DNA of 8,236 nucleotides from Chitinophagaceae bacterium (GTDB lineage Bacteria; Bacteroidota; Bacteroidia; Chitinophagales; Chitinophagaceae): contig CANHEC010000073.1 in NCBI GenBank assembly GCA_947459455.1, positions 1 through 8,236 of the forward strand, in the 5' to 3' direction. The translations under genes and the position numbers were made by a program. The notes beneath the pieces were generated by a model, which saw only the letters and a program-made list of their open reading frames with translations, had not been told where the DNA came from and did no database searches. Position 1 is the first letter of the stretch, and each line of letters opens with the position of its first letter. Positions 1 to 6,374 of this stretch are shown here, one piece after another.

Positions 1-2275
1 CAAAGGCCTTCTGTAGCTCATTCCGTACATCATCGTTCTTTACAGGCTTATCGAAGTGTACGGTATAGCTACGGCCACCCTTGAATTCAACGCCGTATTC
101 GAAGCCATAGAAGAGCGAACCTACTCCCAGCAGGGCTACTACAACCGAAATGCCGTAGGTCACTTTACGGAACTCGATGAACTTAAAGCTGGCATGCTGG
201 AAAACCCGCTTACCAATGCTGGTAAAGTACTCGAGGTGACGCTGTTTGGTGGTAAACCAATCGGTGAGTGTACGGCTGATCAGGATACCGCAGAACAGGT
301 TGAGCACAATACCCCACATCTGCACATAGGCAAAACCACGCACCGGACCCAAGCCAAAATAGTACAGGATGGCAGCGGTAAGGAAGGTGGTTACGTGGGC
401 ATCGAGCACGGGAGCAAGCGAACGGCGGTAACCATTGTTCACTGCTGTTTGGTAGTTGCGTCCCCAGGTCAGTTCTTCCTTGATGCGTTCGAACACGATC
501 ACGTTGGTATCTACCGCCATACCAATGGTCAGTACCAGACCGGCGATACCGGCGGCAGTAAAGGTGGCGCCCATGGCCGTCAGAATAGCGATGGTGAACA
601 GCAGGTTCAGGATGAGTGATACGTTGGCAATCCAGCCGCTGCTGTTGTAGTACAGCAGCATCAGCACAAAGATGACAATGAAGCTGATGATGAAGGCCAG
701 TGAGCCACCGCGTACGGCCTCTTCGCCCAGAGTGGCACCTACTATCTGCTCCTGTACAATCTTGGCAGGGGCTGGCAGTTTACCGCTCTTCAGCATCTCG
801 GCCATGTCCTGTGCTTCTTTTACTTCAAAAGAGCCGGTGATCTGCGAGTTGCCGTTGGGGATGGGTTCGTTGATGTTGGGGGCCGTGTACACAAAGTCAT
901 CCAGCACAATGGCGATGCCTTTGCCTACATTCTCTTCGGTCATTTTGGCCCAAATGCGGGTACCCACATTGTCCATATTCATTTTGATGGCTACGCGGCC
1001 GCGTTCATCAAAATCCTGACCAGCGTCCGTAATGTGTTCGCCTTCCAGCTTGGCACGTATGCCGTCTACTGTTTTCAGGGCGTACAGGGTCAGCAAGCCG
1101 TTGTTCTTTTCATCATCGCCGCCGGTGTAGCCAAAAGCAAACTTCAGGTTGCCGGGCAGTTGGCTGGCCACGATGGGATCCCGCAGGCGTTCGCCGAGAA
1201 TGGCAGTATCCTTGGTTTGCACAATAGCAATGCCGCCGGGGAAAACGGTTTTACCAGAAGGGTCCCGCTGCGGCTGCAGTAGCTGCGGCATCAGGCTAAA
1301 AATGGGAGCCTCTTTGGCAAACCGCGCCATTTGAGCGGCAGCCGACGTATCTACTTTACCGCTATCGGCCTTGGCAACAGTGTTGCTGTCGGCAGTGGCC
1401 GTTGTATCTGCAGGCAGGCCTTTCATGGCAGCAGCCAGGGCTTTTTCGCCGCGCTGCAGGCTTTCACCTATTTCGCCAATGCCATACAGTTCAAAGAATT
1501 GCAGGTTGGCCGAGCTCTGCAGGTACTTGCGCACCCGTGCTTTGTCCTTGATGCCCGCCAATTCTACGGTGATAATCTTCTTTACCTTATCGGGGTTGAT
1601 GGTAGGAGAGGCCACCCCAAAGCGGTCAATCCGGTTTTGAAGAATATTATAGGTATTGGTGAAGGCTACATCAGCCTCATTGCGCAGGTAGCTGATTACT
1701 GCATCGTCGCTGCTGTTCAGGTTGATGCGCTTATTGCTATTGCCAATGAAAAGCGGAGCCAGTTTGGCGCCGGGTGCAGCCGTGCGATAGTTTTGTACAA
1801 ACAGATCGATCAGGTCGAGACCCGAGGTGGCTTTTTGAGCCACGGCTTTGCTCAGCGCTTCGTTGAAGCCTTTGTCAGCCGTATAGCCGCTCAGGCTGCG
1901 CAGCAGGTCGGCCATGCCCACTTCCAGGGTCACGTTCATACCACCTTGCAGATCCAGGCCCAATTTGGCTTCCTGGTCTTTGGCAAACTTGTAGTCCTGA
2001 CCAAACCAGGTGATCTTCTGGCTATTGGTGCTATCGAGCAGGCGCTGGAGGCGTGCCTCCACTGCATTGTCGATGCTGTCCTGGTACAGATCCTGCAGTT
2101 CTTTATTACCGGGGTATTTGGTGGCCGCCGACGGCATTGTTTGTTTTACTTGCCGCTCCGCTTTCTCTCTCATCTTTTTCTCGTGGCCGCTTACAAACCA
2201 GGTAAACGACAACTGGTATAAGCTGAAGATGATCATCAGTACGGCAAACACCCGCACCAGTCCTTTCATTTGCAT
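1..2275 (-). CDS. secDF: SecDF fused protein-export membrane protein, partial (C-terminus beyond left edge)
   Basis: This is an accessory subunit of the Sec translocon. In the inner membrane it uses the proton gradient to pull secreted proteins out on the periplasmic side. The 758 codons present cover all of SecD and the start of SecF, fused in one frame. Visible in order: TM1 (about residues 6-27); the GLDLQGG signature at 106-112; a periplasmic region with an Ala/Thr/Asp/Ser-rich insertion at about 288-314; TM2 from about 525; the TM4 motif GMAVDTNVIVFERI with Asp589, the expected proton-relay aspartate; TM5-TM6; then SecF TM1 (about 705-725) and the SecF signature GVEFKGG ending at residue 734. 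Bacteroidota SecDF fusions run to about 1000 residues or more, so roughly a quarter or more is missing. Two in-frame ATGs, at 2275 and 2269, are both possible starts. The insertion is typical of the phylum rather than damage. Transcription diverges from the NlpC/P60 gene. Confidence 0.96.
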   Translation of the reverse strand, partial: MQMKGLVRVFAVLMIIFSLYQLSFTWFVSGHEKKMREKAERQVKQTMPSAATKYPGNKELQDLYQDSIDNAVEARLQRLLDSTNSQKITWFGQDYKFAKDQEAKLGLDLQGGMNVTLEVGMADLLRSLSGYTADKGFNEALSKAVAQKATSGLDLIDLFVQNYRTAAPGAKLAPLFIGNSNKRINLNSSDDAVISYLRNEADVAFTNTYNILQNRIDRFGVASPTINPDKVKKIITVELAGIKDKARVRKYLQSSANLQFFELYGIGEIGESLQRGEKALAAAMKGLPADTTATADSNTVAKADSGKVDTSAAAQMARFAKEAPIFSLMPQLLQPQRDPSGKTVFPGGIAIVQTKDTAILGERLRDPIVASQLPGNLKFAFGYTGGDDEKNNGLLTLYALKTVDGIRAKLEGEHITDAGQDFDERGRVAIKMNMDNVGTRIWAKMTEENVGKGIAIVLDDFVYTAPNINEPIPNGNSQITGSFEVKEAQDMAEMLKSGKLPAPAKIVQEQIVGATLGEEAVRGGSLAFIISFIVIFVLMLLYYNSSGWIANVSLILNLLFTIAILTAMGATFTAAGIAGLVLTIGMAVDTNVIVFERIKEELTWGRNYQTAVNNGYRRSLAPVLDAHVTTFLTAAILYYFGLGPVRGFAYVQMWGIVLNLFCGILISRTLTDWFTTKQRHLEYFTSIGKRVFQHASFKFIEFRKVTYGISVVVALLGVGSLFYGFEYGVEFKGGRSYTVHFDKPVKNDDVRNELQKAF

Positions 2276-2308
2276 ACAAACAGAATTAACCAGATTTTAA
2301 ATGGGTGG

Positions 2309-2316
2309 CAAAAATA
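2309..2316 (-). promoter_or_regulatory. Candidate -7 box (TATTTTTG) of secDF
   Basis: On the minus strand this matches the Bacteroidota -7 consensus TAnnTTTG exactly. It ends 33 bases before the ATG at 2275, which predicts a short leader of about 25-30 nt. I see no TTG -33 element at the expected distance, so the call rests on the -7 box and its position alone. Confidence 0.5.
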
Positions 2317-2340
2317 GGGGAATTGGCGGCTCATAGGCGG

Positions 2341-2362
2341 GTTTTGCACAGGGGGGGTAAAA
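2341..2362 (+). repeat. G-tract direct repeat, copy 1
   Basis: This is the first of two related segments with the core CACAGGGGGGGTAAAA (G-run 2351-2357, seven Gs). Both copies begin with GTT and have an A-run after the G-run. It lies in the divergent spacer between secDF and the NlpC/P60 gene, upstream of the secDF -7 box. Function unknown. Possibilities are a protein-binding site shared by the two divergent genes or a remnant of local duplication. Confidence 0.6.
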
Positions 2363-2440
2363 GCGGCCAAAAAAGGGCTTTAGGGGTGTGAGCCAGCAAG
2401 CTGACTGAACGGGCTACGACAGGCAGCTGTAGCCTTTATG

Positions 2441-2462
2441 GTTGTACACAGGGGGGTAAAAA
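2441..2462 (+). repeat. G-tract direct repeat, copy 2
   Basis: The second copy has the core CACAGGGGGGTAAAA, with six Gs at 2451-2456 and so one G shorter than copy 1. It starts exactly 100 bp after copy 1. It sits about 45 bases upstream of the preferred NlpC/P60 start at 2506 and runs into an ATG at 2464 that I do not take as the start. Between the copies a 6-bp inverted repeat, GGCTAC (2412-2417) with GTAGCC (2429-2434), could form a weak hairpin without a T-tract. Confidence 0.6.
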
Positions 2463-2492
2463 AATGACGCTACTGGTCCGAGTGGGCACCTG

Positions 2493-2500
2493 TAGCATTG
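2493..2500 (+). promoter_or_regulatory. Candidate -7 box (TAGCATTG) of the NlpC/P60 gene, leaderless spacing
   Basis: One mismatch to TAnnTTTG, lying exactly five bases before the ATG at 2506. That spacing equals the spacing of the perfect boxes before the genes at 3082 and 6375. If real, transcription would begin at or next to the start codon. No -33 TTG is visible, so confidence is modest. Confidence 0.35.
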
Positions 2501-2505
2501 CAGGT

Positions 2506-3042
2506 ATGAACCGGACCTGGATGGTAGCAACTGTGGCCCTTTGTGTGTTGGCCAGCTGTGCTTCGCGGCGCCAAAGCACAGCACCCAACGGCTCCCCTTC
2601 GGCCATTAGCACGGTGCAGGTGGCAGATTCGGTATTGGGCATCCCGCTGAGGCCGGGGGCCAACCCGGTGCTGCTGCAGGCCATGCGCCAGTGGAAGGGT
2701 GTGCCGTATAAGCTGGGGGGCAATAGCCGCAGCGGGGTGGACTGCAGCGGCCTGATAGCCGCCATTTACCCGCAGGTGTACGCGGTGCAGCCAGCTCGTA
2801 CCACCGCACAGCTGTTTGCCCAGGCGCTTCCCGTGGCCCGCCAGCAGCTGCAGGAGGGCGACCTTGTCTTTTTCAGCATTGGCACCCCCAAGCCCGGGCA
2901 TGCCGGCATTTACCTGTGGGATGACTACTTCTTTCATGCCAGTACCAGCCGGGGTGTAATGGTGAGCCGACTGACCGAAACCTATTGGAGCCGCTATTTT
3001 ACAGGTGGTGGCCGCTTACCGGCCGTAAAATCAAAGCCTTAG
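2506..3042 (+). CDS. NlpC/P60-family cell-wall hydrolase, lipoprotein
   Basis: This is a 178-residue NlpC/P60 (CHAP-like fold) cysteine peptidase. The family cleaves peptide stems of peptidoglycan, typically at D-Glu linkages. The N-terminus is a lipoprotein signal: Met-Asn-Arg, a hydrophobic stretch, then lipobox LASC with lipidated Cys18. No acidic surface-export signal follows (Cys-Ala-Ser-Arg-Arg), so a periplasm-facing anchor is likely. Catalytic residues are visible: Cys80 in VDCSGL, His132 in GHAGIYL and His144 in FFHAS. RTTAQLF (98-104) is the usual helix after the nucleophile. I chose the ATG at 2506 over the upstream in-frame ATG at 2464 because only this start puts the charged residue and hydrophobic core directly before the lipobox. 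It resembles Spr/MepS-type single-domain hydrolases, with no SH3 domain. The gene lies 39 bp upstream of the serine hydrolase on the same strand; both are envelope proteins and may be partly co-transcribed. The exact bond cleaved cannot be told from sequence. Confidence 0.92.
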   Translation: MNRTWMVATVALCVLASCASRRQSTAPNGSPSAISTVQVADSVLGIPLRPGANPVLLQAMRQWKGVPYKLGGNSRSGVDCSGLIAAIYPQVYAVQPARTTAQLFAQALPVARQQLQEGDLVFFSIGTPKPGHAGIYLWDDYFFHASTSRGVMVSRLTETYWSRYFTGGGRLPAVKSKP

Positions 3043-3048
3043 CGCATA

Positions 3049-3064
3049 AAAACTGAGCGGTTTT
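3049..3064 (+). terminator. Weak hairpin with TTTT after the NlpC/P60 gene
   Basis: AAAACT (3049-3054) can pair with GGTTTT (3059-3064) around a GAGC loop, including one G-T wobble, seven bases after the stop codon. The stem is AT-rich and its T-run is part of the stem, so it could be at most an attenuating terminator between this gene and the serine hydrolase. Confidence 0.2.
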
Positions 3065-3068
3065 CCCG

Positions 3069-3076
3069 TAGGTTTG
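3069..3076 (+). promoter_or_regulatory. Candidate -7 box (TAGGTTTG) of the serine hydrolase gene, leaderless spacing
   Basis: Perfect match to the Bacteroidota -7 consensus TAnnTTTG, five bases before the ATG at 3082. With start points normally a few bases after this box, the mRNA would begin at the ATG. No clear -33 element is seen. It suggests that the serine hydrolase can be transcribed independently of the preceding NlpC/P60 gene. Confidence 0.5.
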
Positions 3077-3081
3077 GCTGT

Positions 3082-4344
3082 ATGAAACGCCTGCTTTTTG
3101 CGGCAGCCTTTGTTTTAAACTGCCTACCGGGCATGTCCCAACCTTTGCTTACAGGACCGGCGTCAGCCGATCGTTTTCCAAACAGCGGCCTGCTCGACAG
3201 CTTGATGCGGGCAAAGCAGTCCTCATTGCAGCCCGTGCTGGCCGACCCCGATAAGTATCGGCTTCAGATCATTTATACCCAGATAGACCGCGATCGGAAG
3301 AACAGGCCGTCTTTTACGAATCATTTTTACCATGTGGGGCAGCACTATCACTACCCGGCCAGTACTGTAAAACTGCCGGCGGCTGTGCTGGCGCTGGAGT
3401 ACCTGAACGATCTGAATATACCACCGGCCACCCGCATGCTTACGCTGCCGGTACGCCCTGGCGAGCAGCCCGTATTGGCCGACTCAAGTAGCCAAAATGG
3501 CCACCCCTCGGTAGAACATTATATAAAAAAGATACTGCTGGTCAGCGATAATGACGCCTATAACAGATTGTATGAACTGCTGGGGCAAGCTTATTTCAAC
3601 AGTCGCCTGCATAGCCTCGGCTTTAGCGATGCACAAATCATTCATAGGTTGGAAATAGCGCTGTCTGAGGCTGAGAACCGGCAGACCAACCCGATTGCTT
3701 TTGTAAATGAAAAAGGCGATACGGTGTACAAGCAAGCTGCGCAGCAATCGGCCATGGCCTATGCCCGCCGCCACGATTTGTTGGGCAAGGGTTACATGCG
3801 CCAGGGGCAGTTGGTAAACGAACCATTGAACTTTTCTGCCAAAAATCGCTGGCCGTTGCCTTACATCCACCAACTCATACAGTGGATCATGTTTCCCGAA
3901 AGCCAGCCCCGGCAGCAGGCGCTTAATCTTCGCAAAGAAGACTACCAACTGCTGTGGCGCTATATGAGTATGTTGCCAGCCGAAAGCCAATGGCCGAGAT
4001 ACGACAGCAAAGAATACTGGCCTTCGTACGTAAAATTCCTGCACCTGGGTAGCGAGAAGCAAGCCGGTCTGCCAACCGGGATGCGCATTTTCAACAAAGT
4101 GGGCGACGCCTACGGTTTTCTCCTCGATGGCGCCTACTTCGTCGATTTTGACAATGGCCTCGAGTACCTGCTCAGCGCCGTGCTGTACGTAAATGATGAC
4201 GGCATTTTGAACGATAACAAATACGAATACGATCAGGTAGGCCTACCTTTCATGAAGCAACTGGGGCAAGTCATTTACCAATACGAAAAGCAGCGGCCGC
4301 GTCCTCGGAAGCCCGATTTATCAGCTTTCAAAATGATATACTGA
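3082..4344 (+). CDS. Exported serine hydrolase, class A beta-lactamase-like fold
   Basis: A 420-residue exported protein of the penicillin-binding/class A beta-lactamase superfamily. The signal peptide covers residues 1-19 (Lys-Arg, hydrophobic core, GMS then Gln20 as probable mature N-terminus). Catalytic motifs: Ser94-Thr-Val-Lys97 (SxxK nucleophile), Ser155-Asp-Asn157 (SDN loop), Glu191 in EIALS (omega-loop position of the deacylating Glu166), and Lys339-Val-Gly341 where KTG is usual. Spacing from SxxK to SDN (61) and from SDN to Glu (36) is nearly that of true class A enzymes (60 and 36). Glu to KxG is 148 residues instead of about 68, so some 80 residues are inserted. The Asn170 equivalent is Ser195 and the KTG threonine is valine. 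Such changes make an efficient antibiotic-degrading role doubtful; a peptidoglycan-related or other hydrolase role is equally possible. Substrate unknown. The start is fixed by the signal peptide and the promoter box five bases upstream. Confidence 0.88.
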   Translation: MKRLLFAAAFVLNCLPGMSQPLLTGPASADRFPNSGLLDSLMRAKQSSLQPVLADPDKYRLQIIYTQIDRDRKNRPSFTNHFYHVGQHYHYPASTVKLPAAVLALEYLNDLNIPPATRMLTLPVRPGEQPVLADSSSQNGHPSVEHYIKKILLVSDNDAYNRLYELLGQAYFNSRLHSLGFSDAQIIHRLEIALSEAENRQTNPIAFVNEKGDTVYKQAAQQSAMAYARRHDLLGKGYMRQGQLVNEPLNFSAKNRWPLPYIHQLIQWIMFPESQPRQQALNLRKEDYQLLWRYMSMLPAESQWPRYDSKEYWPSYVKFLHLGSEKQAGLPTGMRIFNKVGDAYGFLLDGAYFVDFDNGLEYLLSAVLYVNDDGILNDNKYEYDQVGLPFMKQLGQVIYQYEKQRPRPRKPDLSAFKMIY

Positions 4345-4385
4345 ACATGCGCCACCTCATTTATGGGGCAGTTGTTTTGCAAAAT

Positions 4386-4409
4386 GAAATTCAACAAAGT
4401 GGGAATTTC
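4386..4409. repeat. Inverted repeat GAAATTC-N10-GAATTTC
   Basis: Perfect 7-bp arms (4386-4392 and 4403-4409) in the AT-rich spacer 4345-4492. A perfect palindrome TTTTGCAAAA (4375-4384) lies just before it. It is too AT-rich and lacks a following T-tract for a convincing terminator, although it lies 42 bases after the serine hydrolase stop. It may be an operator-like site for the aminotransferase gene. Confidence 0.35.
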
Positions 4410-4420
4410 TTTAGCTGCTG

Positions 4421-4446
4421 TTCAATCTTCTGTTTGCTTGATTGAA
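4421..4446. repeat. Inverted repeat TTCAATC-N12-GATTGAA
   Basis: Perfect 7-bp arms (4421-4427 and 4440-4446) ending one base before a weak -7 box candidate at 4448. The dyad is where a repressor or activator of the aminotransferase gene could bind. No regulator is encoded nearby to match it. Confidence 0.35.
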
Positions 4447-4447
4447 T

Positions 4448-4455
4448 TACCTTCG
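4448..4455 (+). promoter_or_regulatory. Weak -7 box candidate (TACCTTCG) of the aminotransferase gene
   Basis: One mismatch to TAnnTTTG. It ends 37 bases before the ATG at 4493, predicting a leader of about 30 nt. A TTTG at 4433-4436 is too close (11 bases) to be a standard -33 element. A promoter is needed somewhere in this 148-bp spacer, but this box is only the best of poor candidates. Confidence 0.3.
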
Positions 4456-4492
4456 CTGCCGATTTTAAAACAGTTCATTTTAGCCAATACCC

Positions 4493-5689
4493 ATGATGAC
4501 ATTAGCCAGCCGACTCACCAAGTTTAATGAACCAGAAACCCTGAAAATGGCCAAACTGGCCCGCGAATTGAGGGCCCAGGGCCACGATGTGGTGGGCCTC
4601 AGCCTTGGCGAGCCCGATTTTGATACGCCCGATCATATCAAGCAGGCTTTGCATCAGGCCATTGATGATAATTATTCGCATTACCCGCCGGTAGCAGGCT
4701 ACCCCGAGTTGCGGCAGGCCATTTGTACCAAGCTGAAGCGTGACAATGGGCTGGACTACCTGCCCGAGCATACGCTGGTGAGCACTGGTGCCAAGCAAAG
4801 CATTGCCAACCTGGTGCTGGCTACTGTAGAAGAGGGCGATGATGTGATTATACCGACGCCCTACTGGGTGAGCTATAGCGAGGTGGTGCGCCTGGCAGGC
4901 GCCAATCCTATATTGGTGCGTACCAGCCTCGAGTCGAGGTTTAAGATTTCGCCGGCGGAACTGGAGGCAGCTATCACGCCGCGTACAAAGCTTTTCATGT
5001 TCAGCTCGCCCAACAACCCCACCGGTACCGTGTACAGCCAGCAGGAGCTGGCCGGTTTGGCCGAAGTGTTTCGGCGCTACCCGGGTATCTGGATTATGAG
5101 CGACGAAATTTATGAGTACACCAATTATGTGGGTAAGCACGAATCAATTGCGCAGTTTGCCGATATAGAAGACCGGGTGATTATTGTAAACGGACTGAGC
5201 AAGGGCTATGCTATGACCGGCTACCGCCTTGGGTACATTGCCTGCAGCAATGTGGACCTGGTAAAAGCCTGCGACAAACTGCAGGGGCAGTTTACCAGCG
5301 GTGCCAATGCGGTGACCCAGCAGGGGGCAGTGGCTGCCTTGCTGGGCGATATGTCGCCCACGGCCGCTATGGTAACGGAGTTTGCCGAGCGCCGGAAAAT
5401 GGTGATGGCGCTGCTGGCCGACATTCCCAATATCAGGATTGATGAACCGGCCGGTGCTTTTTACGTATTCCCCGATGTGAGCTACTATTTTGGAAAAAAA
5501 ACCGGCAATACTACCATTAAGAATGCCGACGAACTAGCCATGTACCTGCTGGAAACTGCCCATGTGAGCACGGTAACGGGCGGCGCCTTTGGCGAGCCTA
5601 ACTGTATTCGTATCAGCTACGCGGCCAGCCGTCAGGATATCCAAAAGGGTTTTACGCGTATCAAAGACGCGTTGTTGCAACTGCAGTAA
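4493..5689 (+). CDS. PLP-dependent aminotransferase, aspartate aminotransferase type (class I)
   Basis: A 398-residue fold-type I aminotransferase, the usual length of the AspB/AspC subgroup. It transfers amino groups between amino acids such as aspartate and 2-oxoglutarate, using PLP in the cytosol. Motifs: LSLGEPDFDTP (36-46), the phosphate-binding STGAKQSI region (97-104), Trp125 in PTPYW stacking on PLP, SSPNNPTG (171-178) with the PLP-contacting Asn, Asp204 in SDEIYEY pairing with the pyridine nitrogen, Schiff-base Lys237 in GLSKGYAMTGYRLGY, and Arg373 in CIRISYA binding the substrate alpha-carboxylate. All key residues are present. Substrate range (aspartate, or prephenate/aromatic as in some relatives) cannot be settled from sequence. 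ATGs at 4493 and 4496 are adjacent and either may be used; no Shine-Dalgarno sequence is seen. The gene has its own spacer upstream and a strong terminator after it, so it is probably monocistronic. Confidence 0.95.
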   Translation: MMTLASRLTKFNEPETLKMAKLARELRAQGHDVVGLSLGEPDFDTPDHIKQALHQAIDDNYSHYPPVAGYPELRQAICTKLKRDNGLDYLPEHTLVSTGAKQSIANLVLATVEEGDDVIIPTPYWVSYSEVVRLAGANPILVRTSLESRFKISPAELEAAITPRTKLFMFSSPNNPTGTVYSQQELAGLAEVFRRYPGIWIMSDEIYEYTNYVGKHESIAQFADIEDRVIIVNGLSKGYAMTGYRLGYIACSNVDLVKACDKLQGQFTSGANAVTQQGAVAALLGDMSPTAAMVTEFAERRKMVMALLADIPNIRIDEPAGAFYVFPDVSYYFGKKTGNTTIKNADELAMYLLETAHVSTVTGGAFGEPNCIRISYAASRQDIQKGFTRIKDALLQLQ

Positions 5690-5712
5690 ACATCTGCTTG
5701 CTGTCGCAAAAT

Positions 5713-5750
5713 AAAAGCAGCTGACGTCGTGAAGATGTCAGCTGTTTTTG
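5713..5750 (+). terminator. Strong intrinsic terminator, probably bidirectional
   Basis: CAGCTGACGTC (5718-5728) pairs with GATGTCAGCTG (5734-5744): 11 bp including one G-T wobble, loop GTGAA, followed by TTTTT at 5745-5749. On the other strand the hairpin is followed by CTTTTATTTT (complement of 5708-5717). It begins 28 bases after the aminotransferase stop. It can also end transcription of the convergent membrane-protein gene, whose stop is at 5791. Confidence 0.85.
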
Positions 5751-5772
5751 TTGATGTGCCGGGTGGGCTGGC

Positions 5773-5788
5773 AGCCGGATGTCCGGCT
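5773..5788. repeat. GC-rich inverted repeat after the membrane-protein gene
   Basis: AGCCGGA (5773-5779) and TCCGGCT (5782-5788) form 7-bp arms around two bases, ending two bases beyond the minus-strand stop codon at 5791-5793. There is no T-tract. It may protect the 3' end or add a pause before the bidirectional terminator, and a loop this small would open a pair. Confidence 0.4.
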
Positions 5789-5790
5789 CA

Positions 5791-6243
5791 TCAGGTATTA
5801 AACATGTAGTTCAGCCAATAGCAGAATACAATGATGATCATGATGGCCATGTAGCCTGCACGCAGGCTTTTGAAGATCCGTTGATATTTGGAGGCGGTGA
5901 TACTTTTTCTTTTGTAATCGGCCACCCCTTCTTTTGACACTGGGATGAGGCGAAGCATGGCAATCAAAATGATCACAATCCCGCAAAACGCATTTACAAA
6001 TCGGGATACACTATTCTCAACAGACACGTATTCTTTGTTGGCAATACCCCATGTGTTGACGGCGAGCAGATAAAAGCCCATGGGTAGCAGCACCGCCAGA
6101 CTGCTGCCAAAAATGATGCGAAAAATGCGAAGCTTGCGCTTACCCGATAGATCGGTTTGGTTAATGACAATAGCCATCACAGATGCTATTACCAGCATGA
6201 TGACCATCAACCATTTGTGCGATAATTCTTCGTATGGAAACAT
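5791..6243 (-). CDS. Small hypothetical membrane protein with four predicted helices
   Basis: I do not recognise a family. The 150-residue product has four hydrophobic segments: about 11-28, 43-62, 83-102 and 128-147. The linkers are short. Basic clusters lie at KRKLR (35-39), after TM3 (LRLIPVSKEG and KRK at 111-113) and before TM4 (KSLR). By the positive-inside rule the TM1-TM2 and TM3-TM4 loops would face the cytoplasm, with both termini outside. No cysteine pair, catalytic motif or ligand site stands out. The ATG at 6243 is preferred over an in-frame ATG at 6306 because the extra 21 residues are polar and unlike a membrane-protein start, and a promoter-like box lies at 6284-6291 inside that extension. 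The gene is AT-richer than its neighbours: two hand-counted 60-base lines give about 42-43% GC, against 60% for one line each of the aminotransferase and rimO genes. That could reflect recent arrival or hydrophobic codon content. It faces the aminotransferase gene and diverges from rimO. Confidence 0.72.
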   Translation of the reverse strand: MFPYEELSHKWLMVIMLVIASVMAIVINQTDLSGKRKLRIFRIIFGSSLAVLLPMGFYLLAVNTWGIANKEYVSVENSVSRFVNAFCGIVIILIAMLRLIPVSKEGVADYKRKSITASKYQRIFKSLRAGYMAIMIIIVFCYWLNYMFNT

Positions 6244-6283
6244 GTTTGAGGGGTTTCTCCAAGGGTTTAAGCAATCGTGCAGG

Positions 6284-6291
6284 CGAAAATA
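6284..6291 (-). promoter_or_regulatory. Candidate -7 box (TATTTTCG) of the membrane-protein gene
   Basis: On the minus strand this has one mismatch to TAnnTTTG and ends 40 bases before the ATG at 6243. The spacer also carries an 8-bp palindrome GTTGCAAC (6297-6304) just upstream, overlapping the region between the box and the expected -33 position. No convincing -33 TTG is present. Confidence 0.3.
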
Positions 6292-6330
6292 GGAGAGTTG
6301 CAACAATTAACCATGCTGGCGGGCGTGGTC

Positions 6331-6342
6331 GCCGGTTCCGGC
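6331..6342. repeat. GCCGG-TT-CCGGC dyad upstream of rimO
   Basis: Five-base inverted arms around TT, ending 19 bases before the rimO -7 box, about where a -33 element or operator would be. GGCC/CCGG words are common in this genome, so this could be chance. Confidence 0.25.
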
Positions 6343-6361
6343 CTCATTCATGTGTGCCCAT

Positions 6362-6369
6362 TACCTTTG
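6362..6369 (+). promoter_or_regulatory. Candidate -7 box (TACCTTTG) of rimO, leaderless spacing
   Basis: Perfect match to TAnnTTTG, five bases before the ATG at 6375, the same spacing as at 3082. It places the transcription start at or beside the rimO start codon. No -33 TTG is visible; a TTCC at 6336-6339 is the nearest thing. Confidence 0.5.
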
Positions 6370-6374
6370 CGGCC

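Noticed and set aside
56..2221. Several plus-strand open frames (up to 296 codons at 1331-2221) opposite secDF
   Set aside because: The minus strand encodes an uninterrupted, strongly conserved SecDF protein. The plus-strand frames have no recognisable domain and are the antisense shadows common in GC-rich coding DNA.
2317..2386. Possible G-quadruplex in the secDF-NlpC/P60 spacer
   Set aside because: Four runs of three or more Gs exist (2339, 2351, 2375, 2383), but the loops are 9, 17 and 5 bases, too long for a confident call.
2464..2505. ATG at 2464 as the start of the NlpC/P60 gene
   Set aside because: It would place 14 extra residues before a complete lipoprotein signal, and the ATG arises at the end of the G-tract repeat.
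4347..4445. A 32-codon frame in the spacer after the serine hydrolase
   Set aside because: No initiation signal, and it runs through both inverted repeats with an ordinary non-coding composition.
6234..6374. ATG at 6234 as the start of rimO
   Set aside because: The extra 47 residues match nothing in RimO and overlap the start of the divergent membrane-protein gene; a good -7 box lies just before 6375.
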